64,000 nucleotides of DNA, from contig OY288244.1 in the NCBI GenBank assembly GCA_958450325.1, positions 36,393,424 to 36,457,423 of the forward strand, read 5' to 3'. Of the stretch, positions 10,338 through 24,300 are shown one piece after another (within the stretch, counting starts at the first letter, position 1; each line of letters starts with the position of its first letter). The DNA comes from Agrostemma githago. Its lineage: Eukaryota; Streptophyta; Magnoliopsida; Caryophyllales; Caryophyllaceae. The notes below the pieces were generated by a model. It was not told the DNA's origin and ran no database searches. It worked only from the letters and a program-made list of their open reading frames with translations. The translations under genes were made by a program, and so were the position numbers.

Positions 10338-10351
10338 GCTCTGATACCAAC
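10338..10351 (-). other. primer-binding site (tRNA-iMet type)
   Basis: Minus-strand GTTGGTATCAGAGC directly after the LTR terminus. TGGTATCAGAGC is the standard plant initiator-methionine tRNA complement. Confidence 0.85.
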
Positions 10352-13300
10352 TGTAATCCCCTAGAAATTCTAACGCGATACAGTGGCGGAAACACTGTAG
10401 AGTCGGGATTATAACACGATGTAACTATGTTTTTATAAAAGTATAAATGGTAAAGTCAAACATTAGGCCCTAAATAAAATGGCCAAAATTAAATAAATCC
10501 ACAAAGGGGTTTAACAATCCACAAAACATAATTATTAAAATTAATCGAGCAAGGATCATGTCTGCCCGCTAGCCCACACCCGAAAACATGCATACCTGTC
10601 ATGTTAAAAACATAACAGCCACAATTAGTGAGGAGCAACGTCAACGTTCTTCCAGCCGTATAACAGGATTTTAAAACAGTAATTACTATTATAGGAAAAA
10701 TAGTCAAAATGGAAAACAGTAAAACAGCATATTAAAATAAGCTTTCAGCGCGAAATGAAATAATTAAATGGGTTTCCGAAGAAACATAAAAATATTTGCT
10801 AACCTGCGAACCAAATTATATCGATAACAATAAAATATTCAAAATGGCGTTATGGATAGGATTAATGTAGAATCTAGACTTTCACTAGGACAATACTAAA
10901 TGCTAGCTTCGAGAACTTAGTCAAAACAAATCAGACTTCGGTCTCTAACTAGGCAACTCAACCATAACAGGACTGCATGCAGCGAGGTCCTGGTTTAAGT
11001 AGTGCACACCCCTCCTGGATACAAACCATACCCAGTTCAACCCGACGCGACTTACACGAGGCGATATCTAAGTTTAAGGTAAACATACACCCTTCTGAAC
11101 ACAAACCATGCTCAGTTCAACGACCAATGTGTCTCAACATAGACACACCAGCTTTATAGTTGATGGCAAAACGTACATCCCAGACTATATTACTCTAAAC
11201 CCACACTTTTCCTTATTCCATAACTCCAAAATAACCCATTATCGATATTTAAAAGATGTATTCAATACAAACAATAGGAGAAGAAAAGAAAAAGGAATCA
11301 CTTTCCAAAAGAGTAAACTTTCTATTTTAGGAAACTTCTATTTTTAGAACCTTTAGCAAAAATAGCATCATATCAAAATAGCAAAAATATTAGTTTATAC
11401 TAACATCACATTTTTAGTAAACGATATAGATTTATAAAACTAGTACTTTCGGCCTTAACGATATTAATTCTCAAAGTGAACATTTAATTTTATGAAATTA
11501 TTAAAATATCGTATAAGCGTTATAAAATGATTAAAAATGTCTTAAACATTTTAATATTGCTAATTAGGGTGTTTTCAAAAGTTATAAAGTTAAAATTCCC
11601 TGATGATTATTAGTTTCGACAATAAAATTATAAATAGGATTTTACGGCAAATATCAAATTAAATATTTGAACGTCTTAATTTAATTAAACCAACAAATAT
11701 ATTTAGAGTATGTTAAGGGATGATTTAACTCTTAAAGATTGAGATTTAAATACTTCCAAAATTGCTGGAAAAATAATTCTTTTAGGTAAGACGAAGCATT
11801 TTAACGATAAATCACAATTTGTCCGAAATTCATTACTTATTAATTAAAGACTTTAATAAATACTACAAAAATTACGTAAAATAGTTAAAATATATTTATG
11901 GACATTTGGTCCAGAAAAGAAACTTTTACAAAATCCTAAAACTCGGTTTTTAAAGCGTTTTCTCGTTAATCGTCTAATCTCGACAATAACGATTAATAAA
12001 AATAGTAATTACAAAATGATTTAAGTATTAATGTCTAAAAATTATTATTAAACCTAAAAATCATCATTTTCCAGAATATACTAATTTTCCAGATTTTCCA
12101 AAGTTCCAGATTTACCAACTTCCGTCAAAACCGTCTTTAAAACCCGTTTTCACAATTAACGATTCCATTAATAAAACTTATCGTTCCTAACATTTTATTA
12201 AGGCACTAAAAATCATAAAATTATATTTTAATATGAAATCATCAGAATCATAATTTTTTCCAGATTTAAACCAAGGACCAGAAATCGAGAATTTAAACGA
12301 CAAACACGGTTTTAACGATAAACGATGATTTAAAGTGATTAATTAATTCATCCACTTAACAATTTCGAAAAATTCTGAAGAAATTCAGAAAATTCTATTT
12401 CATCAGAAAGTTTCACCACGTCAAAAATCAGATTAAAATAAAATGTTTAGGTACTAGAACTAAAAATCGGCTTTTAATCATTTTTGTCCGATAACGGTAA
12501 TAATTCAATAATCGATATCAAAAATATCAGAAAAATACTAAATTATTAAAAATCATCAAAAACTACATTTTTACAGAATATAAATATATATTACATGTTT
12601 AGGCCGAATATTATGATTTTACAAATTAATATGACAATTTAATCGTTAATCTCGTAAAAGCGATAAAAATACCGAAACATGCAAATTTTCAAATTTTAAA
12701 AATTTTCCAGATTTTATGACATACATATATTGCCAAAATAAAACATAAAAATATATACATGCAAATACTCAATTAAAATCATGAAATACCGAGTAACATC
12801 GACGTTATCTCTACTCCAAGTCTGAATCGATTACATACTCGTCGGACTCGGGCTCATCCACAAAACCTACATCACACGAAAATCATGGTATAAAAATACC
12901 ATGAGAAAAACTAAGAAAATCAATGGTAAATAACGATCAAAAACCCATCGATTATTACCTTAACGATAGAATCGGAAAGAGAATTAATTTTACGATAAAA
13001 ATGAGACGATCAAGACTCGATTAGGGACAAAATTGGGCAGGAAAATATGGCTGAAACTCATGGCCAATATGAAGGAATTGAAGAGTATTTTCTTTGTTTA
13101 ATGTGGTTGAATGAGAATGAATGAAAAGAAATGAATTATGTGAATTGTGTGAATGAATATGATCTTAAAAATTGATGAAAACAATGTTAGATACACTAAA
13201 AAAACCAGCCAAAATGGATTAACAAGGGAGAGTGAAAAGTTTTGCAATTAGTCACCAAATTCATTAAGGTAATAAAAATATCTAAGGCTTTAATCACTTT

Positions 13301-13841
13301 ATAAAACCAAATGAAAAAAAAATGTGAAGATGTGTGACCATGGGTGTCATGGTCTAAAAAGGGGCCAAAAAGTGCTTCTTTTAAATGTAGCTTGATAAAA
13401 ATAAGAATCGTATAATTACTAAAATCATTTCAAAGTAATTCGAGTAAACCTCGCGATAGAAAATAATTATTTACGAAACTTTGTAATAAAATGATTAAAG
13501 GCTAAATTTTTCGTAAATAAAAATATTTCTTAGTTGGAAATATTATATAAATGTGTTTAGACATTTTAGGAAAAGAAATAACATAAATCCAAACTTAAAA
13601 CGTTAGTTCGTAGAAAAAAATAGGACTCCTCACGAATAAATAAATAGTTTGCGATGAAAATTTTATAAATAGATCAGGAAAATAAAATATTTAAAATCTT
13701 TTAATAAAAATAAATAATATTTGACTTGAAAATGTTATGAAGCTTGAAAATGAAGGAAACTGAAGACAGAAAAAATAACAGAGTCATGACGGAGTTATAA
13801 CGCAATAGATAACAACGCATAGAAAATTAGCGGGTGTTACA
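10352..13841 (-). mobile_element. LTR A, full length (3490 bp), LARD-like family
   Basis: On the minus strand it begins TGTAACACCCGC at 13841 and ends GGGATTACA at 10352. The purine tract side (13842) and the primer-site side (10351) both continue into internal sequence with no target-site duplication. It is therefore a shared LTR inside a head-to-tail array rather than the edge of one element. AT-rich. The small ORFs inside are not conserved as proteins in any recognisable way. Confidence 0.9.
10380..10398 (-). other. hairpin near the LTR 3' end
   Basis: ACAGTGGCGGAAACACTGT: perfect 6-bp stem ACAGTG/CACTGT with a 7-nt loop. The same element is at 7898-7916 and 30240-30258. Copies B and H have one mismatch. 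Possibly involved in RNA 3' end formation or packaging; this is inference. Confidence 0.5.
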
Positions 13842-13852
13842 ATCCTCCCCAC
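13842..13852 (-). other. polypurine tract
   Basis: Minus-strand GTGGGGAGGAT immediately upstream of the TGTAACACCC LTR start, where plus-strand DNA priming occurs in LTR elements. It is preceded by TTTCGAGGACGAAACT, which resembles the 3' end of pol in chromovirus-like gypsy elements. Confidence 0.8.
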
Positions 13853-16800
13853 AAAAAGAAAGTTTCGTCCTCGAAACTAAGAATAAGCAGAAAGGAATCA
13901 AGATTACCCCACTCGAAAAGATGGGGATACAAATTTGTATAAGAATTTTATTTCAAAAGAAATTTTACAACTTTCAAAGTGATACGAAATCGAATGCAAA
14001 TATTTATTCCAAGAGGAATTGGGCTAAGCTACCCGAAGTTTAAAATCTTTTAATTAATGAAATCATAAAGTAAAGTTGTTTGATAAAATAACGACGTCAA
14101 ATAACATTTGTAAACGAGCTTGAAAGAAATAAGGTAAGCAAAACATTTTCAAAACAAAAGTAAAACAATTTGATTAGGAAATTCGATAATATTTATATTT
14201 TTTTTTTTGAAGAAACAAAATTTTGTTTGGAGAAATCAACTTTTGTAGTTAGTAAAAATCGAACCAGTCGTCAATCATTTTCAATAACAGATTCGAAAGT
14301 CCACCAACAATAAAACGAAAACTAATTTCAAAACGTTAAAATTTCGAAAAATTTATCAAAGTAATTATGAAAGTTTTCAAAAACGTTATCAAACTTGAAC
14401 ATACAAAATAATTTTGACAATGCTAAAACGCTTTACATACTAATCCTGTAAAAATTGAAGTAGTATTTGGAAATATGAAAGTCTTCATAAAATTTCGATT
14501 GCTTGAAAATCAAAAGTTGAAATAATTTCGAAATACTTCAAAATAAATTATTAAAGCATTTCGAAACAAAACTAAATATTAATATCAACCAAAGATAAAA
14601 CAAAAGTGAAGTATAAAGTTCACAAATTATAATTCAAATATGTTAAATTTCACGATATACGAAAAGTTTAAGTAAGTCAAACTTTTTATAAAATAGGTAG
14701 TTCGAAAAATGGTTAATGGGTAAATAGAACAATGATAGATAATAAATTAAAATAAGAGTTTTCAAAATCGATAAAGGTCGAAGAGATTAGCAGCAGATGC
14801 GGTAACATTATTCAAGAGAAGCAGAAAGAAAGACGGAGTTGAGAATCAAAAAGAACTATCAAGGATTATAGAAGAAATTAATCATCTCAAGATCCCTAGC
14901 ACGACTCTCACAAACACGGGTTCGTAATTGGCCCATCAAATAACGCTAAGTCCAATATCGGCACAGGGTGGTCCTACTCAATCTACCACCTCCAAAATTA
15001 TCAATTGTCACCGCCTCCAAAATTATCATATGTCACCGCCTCCAAAATTAAGTCTTACATACTTATATAATCTTTCAATTAGTATGGTAAGAATCCTCAA
15101 ATGATTTAGACTAATCCATTAATTACGATTCCAGCGGTTATCAAAACATATCCAAACTCGTAATCACTAAGGCTCATAAATTCAAAGTTCATAAGGTATA
15201 AACTCGAGTTATACTTCTAATTTCTCGAGTAAGGAACACTAAATAAAATCCACCAATTAACAATGCTCGAGTACGAAATCTTCAAAAATGATCACCAACA
15301 TATTTATAATGCCACAAGTACAGAAGTTGGGAAAGTACAACAAGTCCTCAAACATGCTCAAACCTATAGGTAATGGCGCAGACACTCACATCTTCGAACA
15401 CGTCATTCGACTAAGGTTTCTGAGAATTCCACCAAATTTCATATCATAACAGCGAAACCACCAAAATATTAACTCAACGAAGCCACAATCTCGTTGGTCT
15501 AAGGGTTTTGAACTATAAATCCATCAAGATGATTCGCATTAAGTATTCCTCAAAACAACGCGATAAATACAACCTCTAATTGTAACATGTTTCTCCTTTT
15601 CATGGTTAACAACAATCTATCCAAGTTAGATCAATCAACTCCAAAGTTCATAGGTTACTACCTTAAACAACGATCAACGATCTAATCCTTAAGAAACACG
15701 GGTAATCTATGTGAACCAAAATTTCTAACGATATTAATGAAAACCTTCGATGGTACCACAACACTCAGGTTAACACTTTAAACAGTACTCTATGATCCCA
15801 AATATTCATGATTCATCCATCAAATAAGCATTAGGTAAGAATCCCAAGTAATATTATCAGTTACACTTAGTTCGGTTCTAGGTTAGGTACTAGGTATCCA
15901 TCAAATATGATATACTCTTGCTACTTCAATAGATTATTCAACTTTAAGTCCTCCAAATAATCAAGTAACCTATAACCCAAGGTTCAAAATCTTAAGTACC
16001 AACCTAATTCCATTAATCGACAATTTATCATTCAAATCGATCCTCAAAAGCTTACTAAGATAGATAACAAGGTATAACTCACAATTCTCAACCCATGAAC
16101 AAGGGTTGACCAAACCTCAAACATCTTTAACTTTTCACGGGTTCACTAAGACAAAATTCGGTCTAACCAAAGAATCTCAAGAGAAAAATGGTAGAGTAGA
16201 AGAATATAACAAGGATTCATCAAGCGGATGAAGAAGAGAATATAAAAGAGAAGAATGAGAAGAAGTAGATGAAGGAAGAAAAGAGTCGATGACCCTATAT
16301 TACTAAGTTCTAGAACCAGAGGATAATCTTCGGGCCTCCAGAGTTCACGAGGGATCCAAATGGATTACTTCATCTTCTTGTAGAGAAACGAGCACACAAG
16401 TCTTGGGTCGCTCCATCTGGATCTACTGCGACATCATGGAACAAGAATCTACTCTTAATCATCTTGCCTGGAGCTTAAGTAAACTGAACCGGAGCTAAAA
16501 GTCACCATCGACATCTTTCTTGGAGCACCAAGTTGTTCACTCGAGTCAGCAGGCGTTGAGAGTTCTAAGACGGTGTTGTCGCGATCTGGAGCAGCATCCT
16601 ATCAACATCTTGTTCATTCGTCTTCTTCCAACAAAAGCAACAAATATTCAATGTTAATCATTGAGTTCAGGAACAGATAATCTTAACAGTTAAGTCCTTA
16701 TCTGTTTCTACCCATTTCTAACAATATTTTTTTTATTTACTGTTTAAATAATTTACTGGTATTTTCCCTAAGTTCAGGTGTAAGCGTCGGGAGCAGTGAT

Positions 16801-16814
16801 GCTCTGATACCAAC
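16801..16814 (-). other. primer-binding site (tRNA-iMet type)
   Basis: GCTCTGATACCAAC on the plus strand, adjoining LTR B. Confidence 0.85.
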
Positions 16815-19800
16815 TGTAATCCCCTAGAAATTCTAACGCGATACAGTGGCGGAAACACTGCAGAGTCGGGATTATAACACGCTGTAACTATGTTTTTACA
16901 AAAATATAAATGGCAAAGTCAAACATTAGGCCCCAAATAAAATGGCCAAAATTAAATAAATCCACAAAGGGGTTTAACAATCCACAAAACATAATTATTA
17001 AAATTAATCGAGCAAGGATCATGTCTGCCCGCTAGCCCACACCCGAAAACATGCATACCTGTCATGTTAAAAACATAACAGCCACAATTAGTGAGGAGCA
17101 ACGTCAACGTTCTTCCAGCCGTATAACAGGATTTTAAAACAGTAATTACTATTATAGGAAAAATACTCAAAATGGAAAACAGTAAAACAGCATATTAAAA
17201 TAAGCTTTCAGCGCGAAATGAAATAATTAAATGGGTTTCCGAAGAAACATAAAAATATTTGCTAACCTGCGAACCAAATTATATCGATAACAATAAAATA
17301 TTCAAAAAGGCGTTATGTATAGGATTAATGTAGAATCTAGACTTTCACTAGGACAATACTAAAAACTAGCTTCGAGAACTTAGTCAAAACAAATCAGACT
17401 TCGGTCTCCAACTAGGCAACTCAACCATAACAGGACTGCATGCAGCGAGGTCCTGGTTTAAGTAGTGCACACCCCTCCTGGATACAAACCATACCCAGTT
17501 CAACCCGATGCGACTTACACGATGCGATATCTAAGTTTAAGGTAAACATACACCCTCCTGAACACAAACCATGCTCAGTTCAACGACCAATGTGTCTCAA
17601 CATAGACACACCGGCTTTATAGTTGATGGCAAAACGTACATCCCAGACTATATTACTCTAAACCCACACTTTTCCTTATTCCATAACTCCAAAATAACCC
17701 ATTATCGATATTTAAAAGATGTATTCAATACAAACAATAGGAGAAGAAAAGAAAAAGGAATCACTTTCCAAAAGAGTAAACTTTCTATTTTAGGAAACTT
17801 CTATTTTTAGAACCTTTAGCAAAAATAGCATCATATCAAAATAGCAAAAATATTAGTTTATACTAACATCACATTTTTAGTAAACGATATAGATTTATAA
17901 AACTAGTACTTTCGGCCTTAACGATATTAATTCTCAAAGTGAACATTTAATTTTATGAAATTATTAAAATATCGTATAAGCGTTATAAAATGATTAAAAA
18001 TGTCTTAAACATTTTAATATTGCTAATTAGGGTGTTTTCGAAAGTTATAAAGCTAAAATTCCCTAATTGTTATTAGTTTCGACAATAAAATTATAAATAG
18101 GATTTTACGGCAAATATCAAATTAAATATTTGAACGTCTTAATTTAATTAAACCAACAAATATATTTAGAGTATGTTAAGGGATGATTTAACTCTTAAAG
18201 TTTCAGATTTAAATACTTCCAAAATTGCTGGAAAAATAATTCTTTTAGGTAAGACGAAGCATTTTAACGATAAATCACAATTTGTCCGAAAATCAATACT
18301 TATTAATTAAAGACTTTAACAAATAGTACAAAAATTACGTAAAATAGTTAAAATATATTTGTGGACATTCTGTCCAGAAGAGAAAATTTTACAAAATCCT
18401 AAAACTCGGTTTTTAAAGCGTTTTCTCGTTAATCGTCCAATCTCGACAATAACGATTAATAAAAATAGTAATTACAAAATGATTTAAGTATTAATGTCTA
18501 AAAATTATTATTAAACCTAAAAATCATCATTTTCCAGAATATACTAATTTTCCAGATTTTCCAAAGTTCCGGATTTACCAACTTCCGTCAAAACCGTCTT
18601 TAAAACCCGTTTTCACAATTAACGATTCCATTAATAAAACTTATCGTTCCTAACATTTTATTAAGGCACTAAAAATCATAAAATTATATTCTAATATGAA
18701 ATCATCAGAATCATAATTTTTTCCAGATTTAAACCAAGGACCAGAAATCGAGAATTTAAACGACAAACACGGTTTTAACGATAAACGATGATTTAAAGTG
18801 ATTAATTAATTAATCCACTTAACAATTTCGAAAAATTATGAAGAAATTCAGAAAATTCTATTTCATCAGAAAGTTTCACCACGTCAAAAATCAGATTAAA
18901 ATAAAATGTTTAGGTACTAGAACTAAAAATCGGCTTTTAATCATTTTTGTCCGATAACGGTAATAATTCAATAATCGATATCAAAAATATCAGAAAAATA
19001 CTAAATTATTAAAAATCATCAAAAACAACATTTTTACAGAATATAAACATATATTACATGTTTAGGCCGAATATTATGATTTTACAAATTAATATGACAA
19101 TTTAATCGTTAATCTCGTAAAAGCGATAAAAATACCGAAACATGCAAATTTTCAAATTTTAAAAATTTTCCATATTTTATGACATACATATATTGCCAAA
19201 ATAAAACATAAAAATATATACATGCAAATACTCAATTAAAATCATGAAATACCGAGTAACATCGACGTTACCTCTACTCCAAGTCTGAATCGATTACATA
19301 CTCGTCGGACTCGGGCTCATCCACAAAACCTACATCGCACGAAAATCAAGGTAGAAAAATACCATGAGAAAAACTAAGAAAATCAATGGTAAATAACGAT
19401 CGGAAACCCATCGATTATTACCTTAACGATAGAATCGGAAAGAGAATTAATTTTACGATAAAAATGAGACGATGAAGACTCGATTAGGGACAAAATTGGG
19501 CTGGAAAATATGGCTGAAACTCATGGCCAATATGAAGGAATTGAAGAGTATTTTCTTTGTTTAATGTGGTTGAATGAGAATGAATGAAAAGAAATGAATT
19601 GTGTGAATTGTGTGAATGAATATGATCTTAAAAATTGATGAAAACAATGTTAGATACACTAAAAAAACCAGCCAAAATGGATTAACAAGGGAGAGTGAAA
19701 AGTTTTGCAATTAGTCACCAAATTCATTAAGGTAATAAAAATATCTAAGACTTTAATCACTTTATAAACCAAATGAAAAAAAAAATGTGACGATGTGTGA

Positions 19801-20303
19801 CCATGGGTGTCATGGTCTAAAAAGGGGCCAAAAAGTGCTTCTTTTAAATGTAGGTTGATAAAATTAAGAATCGTATAATTACTAAAAGTATTTCAAAGTA
19901 ATTCGAGTAAACCTCGCGATAGAAAATAATTATTTACGAAACTTTGTAATAAAATGATTAAAGGCTAAATTTTTCATAAATAAAAATATTTTTTAGTTGG
20001 AAATATTATATAAAAGTGTTTAGACATTTTTAGGAAAAGAAATAACATAAATCCAAGCTTAAAACGTTAGTTCGTAGAAAAAAATAGGACTCCTCGCGAA
20101 TAAATAAATAGTTTGCGATGAAAATTTTATAAATAGATCAGGAAAATAAAATATTTAAAATCTTTTAATAAAAATAAATAATATTTGACTTGAAAATGTT
20201 ATGAAGCTTGAAAATGAAGGAAACTGAAGACAAAAAATAACAGAGTCATGATGGAGTCATAACGGAATAGATAACAACGCATAAAAAATTAGCAGGTGTT
20301 ACA
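16815..20303 (-). mobile_element. LTR B, full length (3489 bp)
   Basis: Same termini as LTR A and close in sequence throughout. Flanked by the primer site on the left and the polypurine tract (20304-20314) on the right, with internal sequence on both sides. It is the second LTR of the left head-to-tail array. Confidence 0.9.
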
Positions 20304-21340
20304 ATCCTCCCCACAAAAAGAAAGTTTCGTCCTCGAAACTAAGAATAAACAGAAAGGAATCAAGATTACCCAGCTCGAAAAGATGGGGATACAAGTTTGT
20401 ATAAGAATTTTATTTCAAAAGAAATTTTACAACTTTCAAAGTGATACGAAATCGAATGCAAATATTTATTCCAAGAGGAATTGGGCTAAGCTACCTGAAG
20501 TTTAAATTCTTTTAATTAATGAAATCATAAAGTAAAGTTGTTTGATAAAATAACGACGTCAAATTACATTTGTAAACGAGCTTGAAAGAAATAAGGTAAC
20601 CAAAACATTTTCAAAACAAAAGTAAAACAATTTGATTAGGAAATTCGAAAATATTTATAATTTTTTTTGAAGAAACAAAATTTAGTTCGGAGAAATCAAC
20701 TTTTGTAGTTAGTAAAAATTGAACCAGTCGTCAATCATTTTCAATAACAGATTCGAAAGTCCACCAACAATAAAACGAAAACTAATTTCAAAACGTTAAA
20801 ATTTCGAAAACTTTATCAAAGTAATTATGAAAGTTTTCAAAAACGTTATCAAACTTGAACATACAAAATAATTTTGACAATGCTAAAACGCTTTACATAC
20901 AAAATTCTGTAGAAATTGAAGAAGTATTTGGAAATATGAAAGTCTTCATAAAATTTCGATTGCATGAAAATCAAAAGTTGAAATAATTTCGAAATACTTC
21001 AAAATAAATTATAAAAGCATTTCGAAACAAAACTAAATATAAATATCAACCAAAGATAAAACAGAAGTGAAGTATAAAGTTCTCAAATTATAATTCAAAT
21101 ATGTTAAATTTCACGATATCCAAAAAGTTTAAGTAAGTGAAACTTTTTATAAAATAGGTAGTTCGAAAAATGGTTAACGGGTACATAGAACAATGATAGA
21201 TAATAAATTAAAATAAGAGTTTTCAAAGTTAGCAGAAAGTAATCCTCCCCACTAAAAGAAAGTTTCGTCCTCGAAACTAAGAATAAGCAGAAAGGAATCA
21301 AGATTACCCCACTCGAAAAGATGGGGATACAAATTTGTAT
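20304..21340 (-). mobile_element. LARD-like internal region right of LTR B, truncated at a rearrangement
   Basis: Starts with the polypurine tract, contains one full ~938-bp subrepeat, then a second subrepeat starting near 21242 that stops after about 100 bp at 21340. The rest of the internal region is missing and orientation changes beyond this point. Confidence 0.85.
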
Positions 21341-21379
21341 ACAGTGGCGGAAATATCCATAACGCCATTTTGAATATTT
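21341..21379. other. patchwork junction between opposite-orientation blocks
   Basis: About 13 bp of minus-oriented LTR terminus (21341-21353), then about 26 bp of plus-oriented LTR (21354-21379, the CCATAACGCCATTTTG stretch), then plus-oriented internal sequence. The short patches from different parts of one family suggest template switching during repair or reverse transcription. Confidence 0.7.
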
Positions 21380-24300
21380 GTAGATTCTTGTTCCATGATG
21401 TCGCAGTAGATCCAGATGGACCGACCCAAGACTTGTGTGCTCGTTCCTCTACAAGAAGATGAAGTAATCCATTTGGATCCCTCGTGAACTCTGGAGGCCC
21501 GAAGATTATCCTCTGGTTCCAGAACTTAGTAATATAGGGTCATCGACTCTTTTCTTCCTTCCTCTACTTCTTCTCATTCTTCTCTTTTATATTCTCTTCT
21601 TCATCCGCTTGATGAATCCTTGTTATATTCTCCTACTCTACCATCTTTCTCTTGAGATTCTTTGGTTAGACCGAATTTTGTCTTTGTGAACCCGTGAAAA
21701 GTTATAGATGTTTGAGGTTTGGTCAACCCTTGTTACGTGGTTTGAGAATTGTAAGTTATACCTTGTTATCTATCTTAGTAAGATTTTGAGGATCGATTTG
21801 AATGATAAATTGTCGATTAATGGAATTAGGTTGGTACTTAAGATTTTGAACCTTGGGTTATAGGTTACTTGATTATTTGGAGGACTTAAAGTTGAATAAT
21901 CTATTGAAGTAGCAAGAGTATATCATATTTGATGGATACCTAGTACCTAACCTAGAACCGAACTAAGTGTAACTGATAATATTACTTGGGATTCTTACCT
22001 AATGCTTATTTGATGGATGAATCATGAATATTTGGGATCATAGAGTACTGTTTAAAGTGTTAACCTGAGTGTTGTGGTACCATCGAAAGTTTTCATTAAT
22101 ATCGTTAGAAATTTTGGTTGACATAGATTACCCGTGTTTCTTAAGGATTAGATCGTTGATCGTTGTTTAAGGTAGTAACCTATGAACTTTGGAGTTGATT
22201 GATCTAACTTGGATAGATTGTTGTTAACCATGAAAAGGAGAAATATGTTACAATTAGAGGTTGTATTTATCGCGTTGTTTTGAGGAATACTTAATGCGAA
22301 TCATCTTGATGGATTTATAGTTCAAAACCCTTAGACCAACGAGATTGTGGCTTCGTGGAGTTAATATTTTGGTGGTTTCGCTGTTACGATATGAAATTTG
22401 GTGGAATTCTCAGAAACCTTAGTCGAATGACGTGTTCGAAGATGTGAGTGTCTGCGCCATTACCTATAGGTTTGAGCATGTTTGAGGACTTGTTGTACTT
22501 TCCCAACTTCTGTACTTGTGGCATTATAAATATGTTGGTGATCATTTTTGAAGATTTCTTACTCGAGCATTGTTAATTGGTGGATTTTATTTAGTGTTCC
22601 TTACTCGAGAAATTAGAAGTATAACTCGAGTTTATACCTTATGAGTTTTGAATTTATGAGCCTTAGTGATTACGAGTTTGGATATGTTTTGATAACCGCT
22701 GGAATCGTAATTAATGGATTAGTCTAAATCATTTGAGGATTCTTACCATACTAATTGAAAGATTATATAAGTATGTAAGACTTAATTTTGGAGGCGGTGA
22801 CAATTGATAATTTTGGAGGCGGTGACAATTGATAATTTTGGAGGTGGTTGATTGAGTAGGACCACCCTATGCCGATATTGGACTTAGCGTTATTTGATGG
22901 GCCAATTACGAACCCCGTGTTCGTGAGAGTCGTGCTAGGGATCTTGAGACGATTAATTTCTTCTATAATCCTTGATAGTTCTTTTTGATTCTCAACTCCG
23001 TCTTCCTTTCTCCTTCTCTTGAATTCTGTTACCGCATCTGCTGCTAATCCCTTCGACCTTTATCGATTTTGAAAACTCTTATTTTAATTTATTATCTATC
23101 ATTGTTCTATTTACCCGTTAACCATTTTTCGAACTACCTATTTTATAAAAAGTTTGACTTAATTAAACTTTTCGGATATCGTGAAATTTAACATATTTGA
23201 ATTATAATTTGAGAACTTTATACTTCACTTCTGTTTTATCTTTGGTTGATATTTATATTTAGTTTTGTTTCAAAATGCTTTAATAATTTATTTTGAAGTA
23301 TTTCGAAATTATTTCAACTTTTGATTTTCAAGCAATCGAAATTTTATGAAGACTTTCATATTTCCAAATACTACTTCAATTTCTACAGGATTAGTATGTA
23401 AAGCGTTTTAGCATTGTCAAAATTATTTTGCATGTTCAAGTTTGATAACGTTTTTGAAAACTTTCATAATTACTTTGATAAAATTTTCGAAATTTTAACA
23501 TTTTGAAATTAGTTTTCGTTTTATTGTTGGTGGACTTTCGAATCTGTTATTGAAAATGATTGACGACTGGTTCGATTTTTACTAACTACAAAAGTTGATT
23601 TCTCCGAACTAAATTTTGTTTCTTCAAAAAAAAAAATATAAATATTTTCGAATTTCCTAATCAAATTGTTTTACTTTTGTTTTGAAAATGTTTTGGTTAC
23701 CTTATTTCTTTCAAGCTCGTTTACAAATGTTATTTGACGTCGTTATTTTATCAAACAACTTTACTTTATGATTTCATTAATTAAAAGATTTTAAACTTCG
23801 GGTAGCTTAGCCCAATTCCTCTTGGAATAAATATTTGCATTCGATTTCGAATCACTTTGAAAGTTGTAAAATTTCTTTTGAAATGAAATTCTTATACAAA
23901 TTTGTATCCCCATCTTTTCGAGTGGGGTAATCTTGATTCCTTTCTGCTTATTTTTAGTTTCGAGGACGAAACTTTCTTTTTGTGGGGAGGATTCCTTTCT
24001 GCTAATTTTGAAAACTCTTATTTTAATTTATTATCTATCATTGTTCTATTTACCCGTTAACCATTTTTCGAACTACCTATTTTAAAAAAAGTTTGACTTA
24101 CTTAAACTTTTCGTATATCGTGAAATTTAACATATTTGAATTATAATTTGAGAACTTCATACTTCAATTGTGTTTTATCTTTGGTTGATATTTATATTTA
24201 GTTTTGTTTCGAAATGCTTTAATAATTTATTTTGAAGTATTTCGAAATTATTTCAACTTTTGATTTTCAAGCAATCGAAATTTTATGAAGACTTTCATAT

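Larger units (their letters stand above)
7945..10351 (-). mobile_element. LARD-like internal region left of LTR A
   Basis: Internal sequence of the array resumes after the solo LTR with the TTGAC duplication and runs to the primer site next to LTR A. No gag or pol reading frame is present; every ORF is short and out of keeping with retroelement proteins. Contains the 25-bp repeats at about 8513-8580. It matches 14420-16814 closely, with scattered substitutions. Confidence 0.85.
13842..16814 (-). mobile_element. LARD-like internal region between LTR A and LTR B (reference unit, 2973 bp)
   Basis: This is the simplest complete internal region in the window: polypurine tract, a single ~935-bp subrepeat segment, the 25-bp repeats, then the primer site. 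No gag, protease, reverse transcriptase or integrase is encoded, so mobility would need proteins from another element. With one LTR it makes a repeat unit of about 6.46 kb. Confidence 0.9.

Noticed and set aside
10338..10351. tRNA-like sequence
   Set aside because: Only the 3'-end complement of initiator tRNA is present, next to an LTR: a primer-binding site, not a tRNA gene.
11108..11347. 79-aa ORF repeated in most LTR copies (also 17571, 27418, 37130, 50716, 59047)
   Set aside because: Its recurrence is explained by LTR duplication. There is no start context, domain or sign of protein-level constraint.
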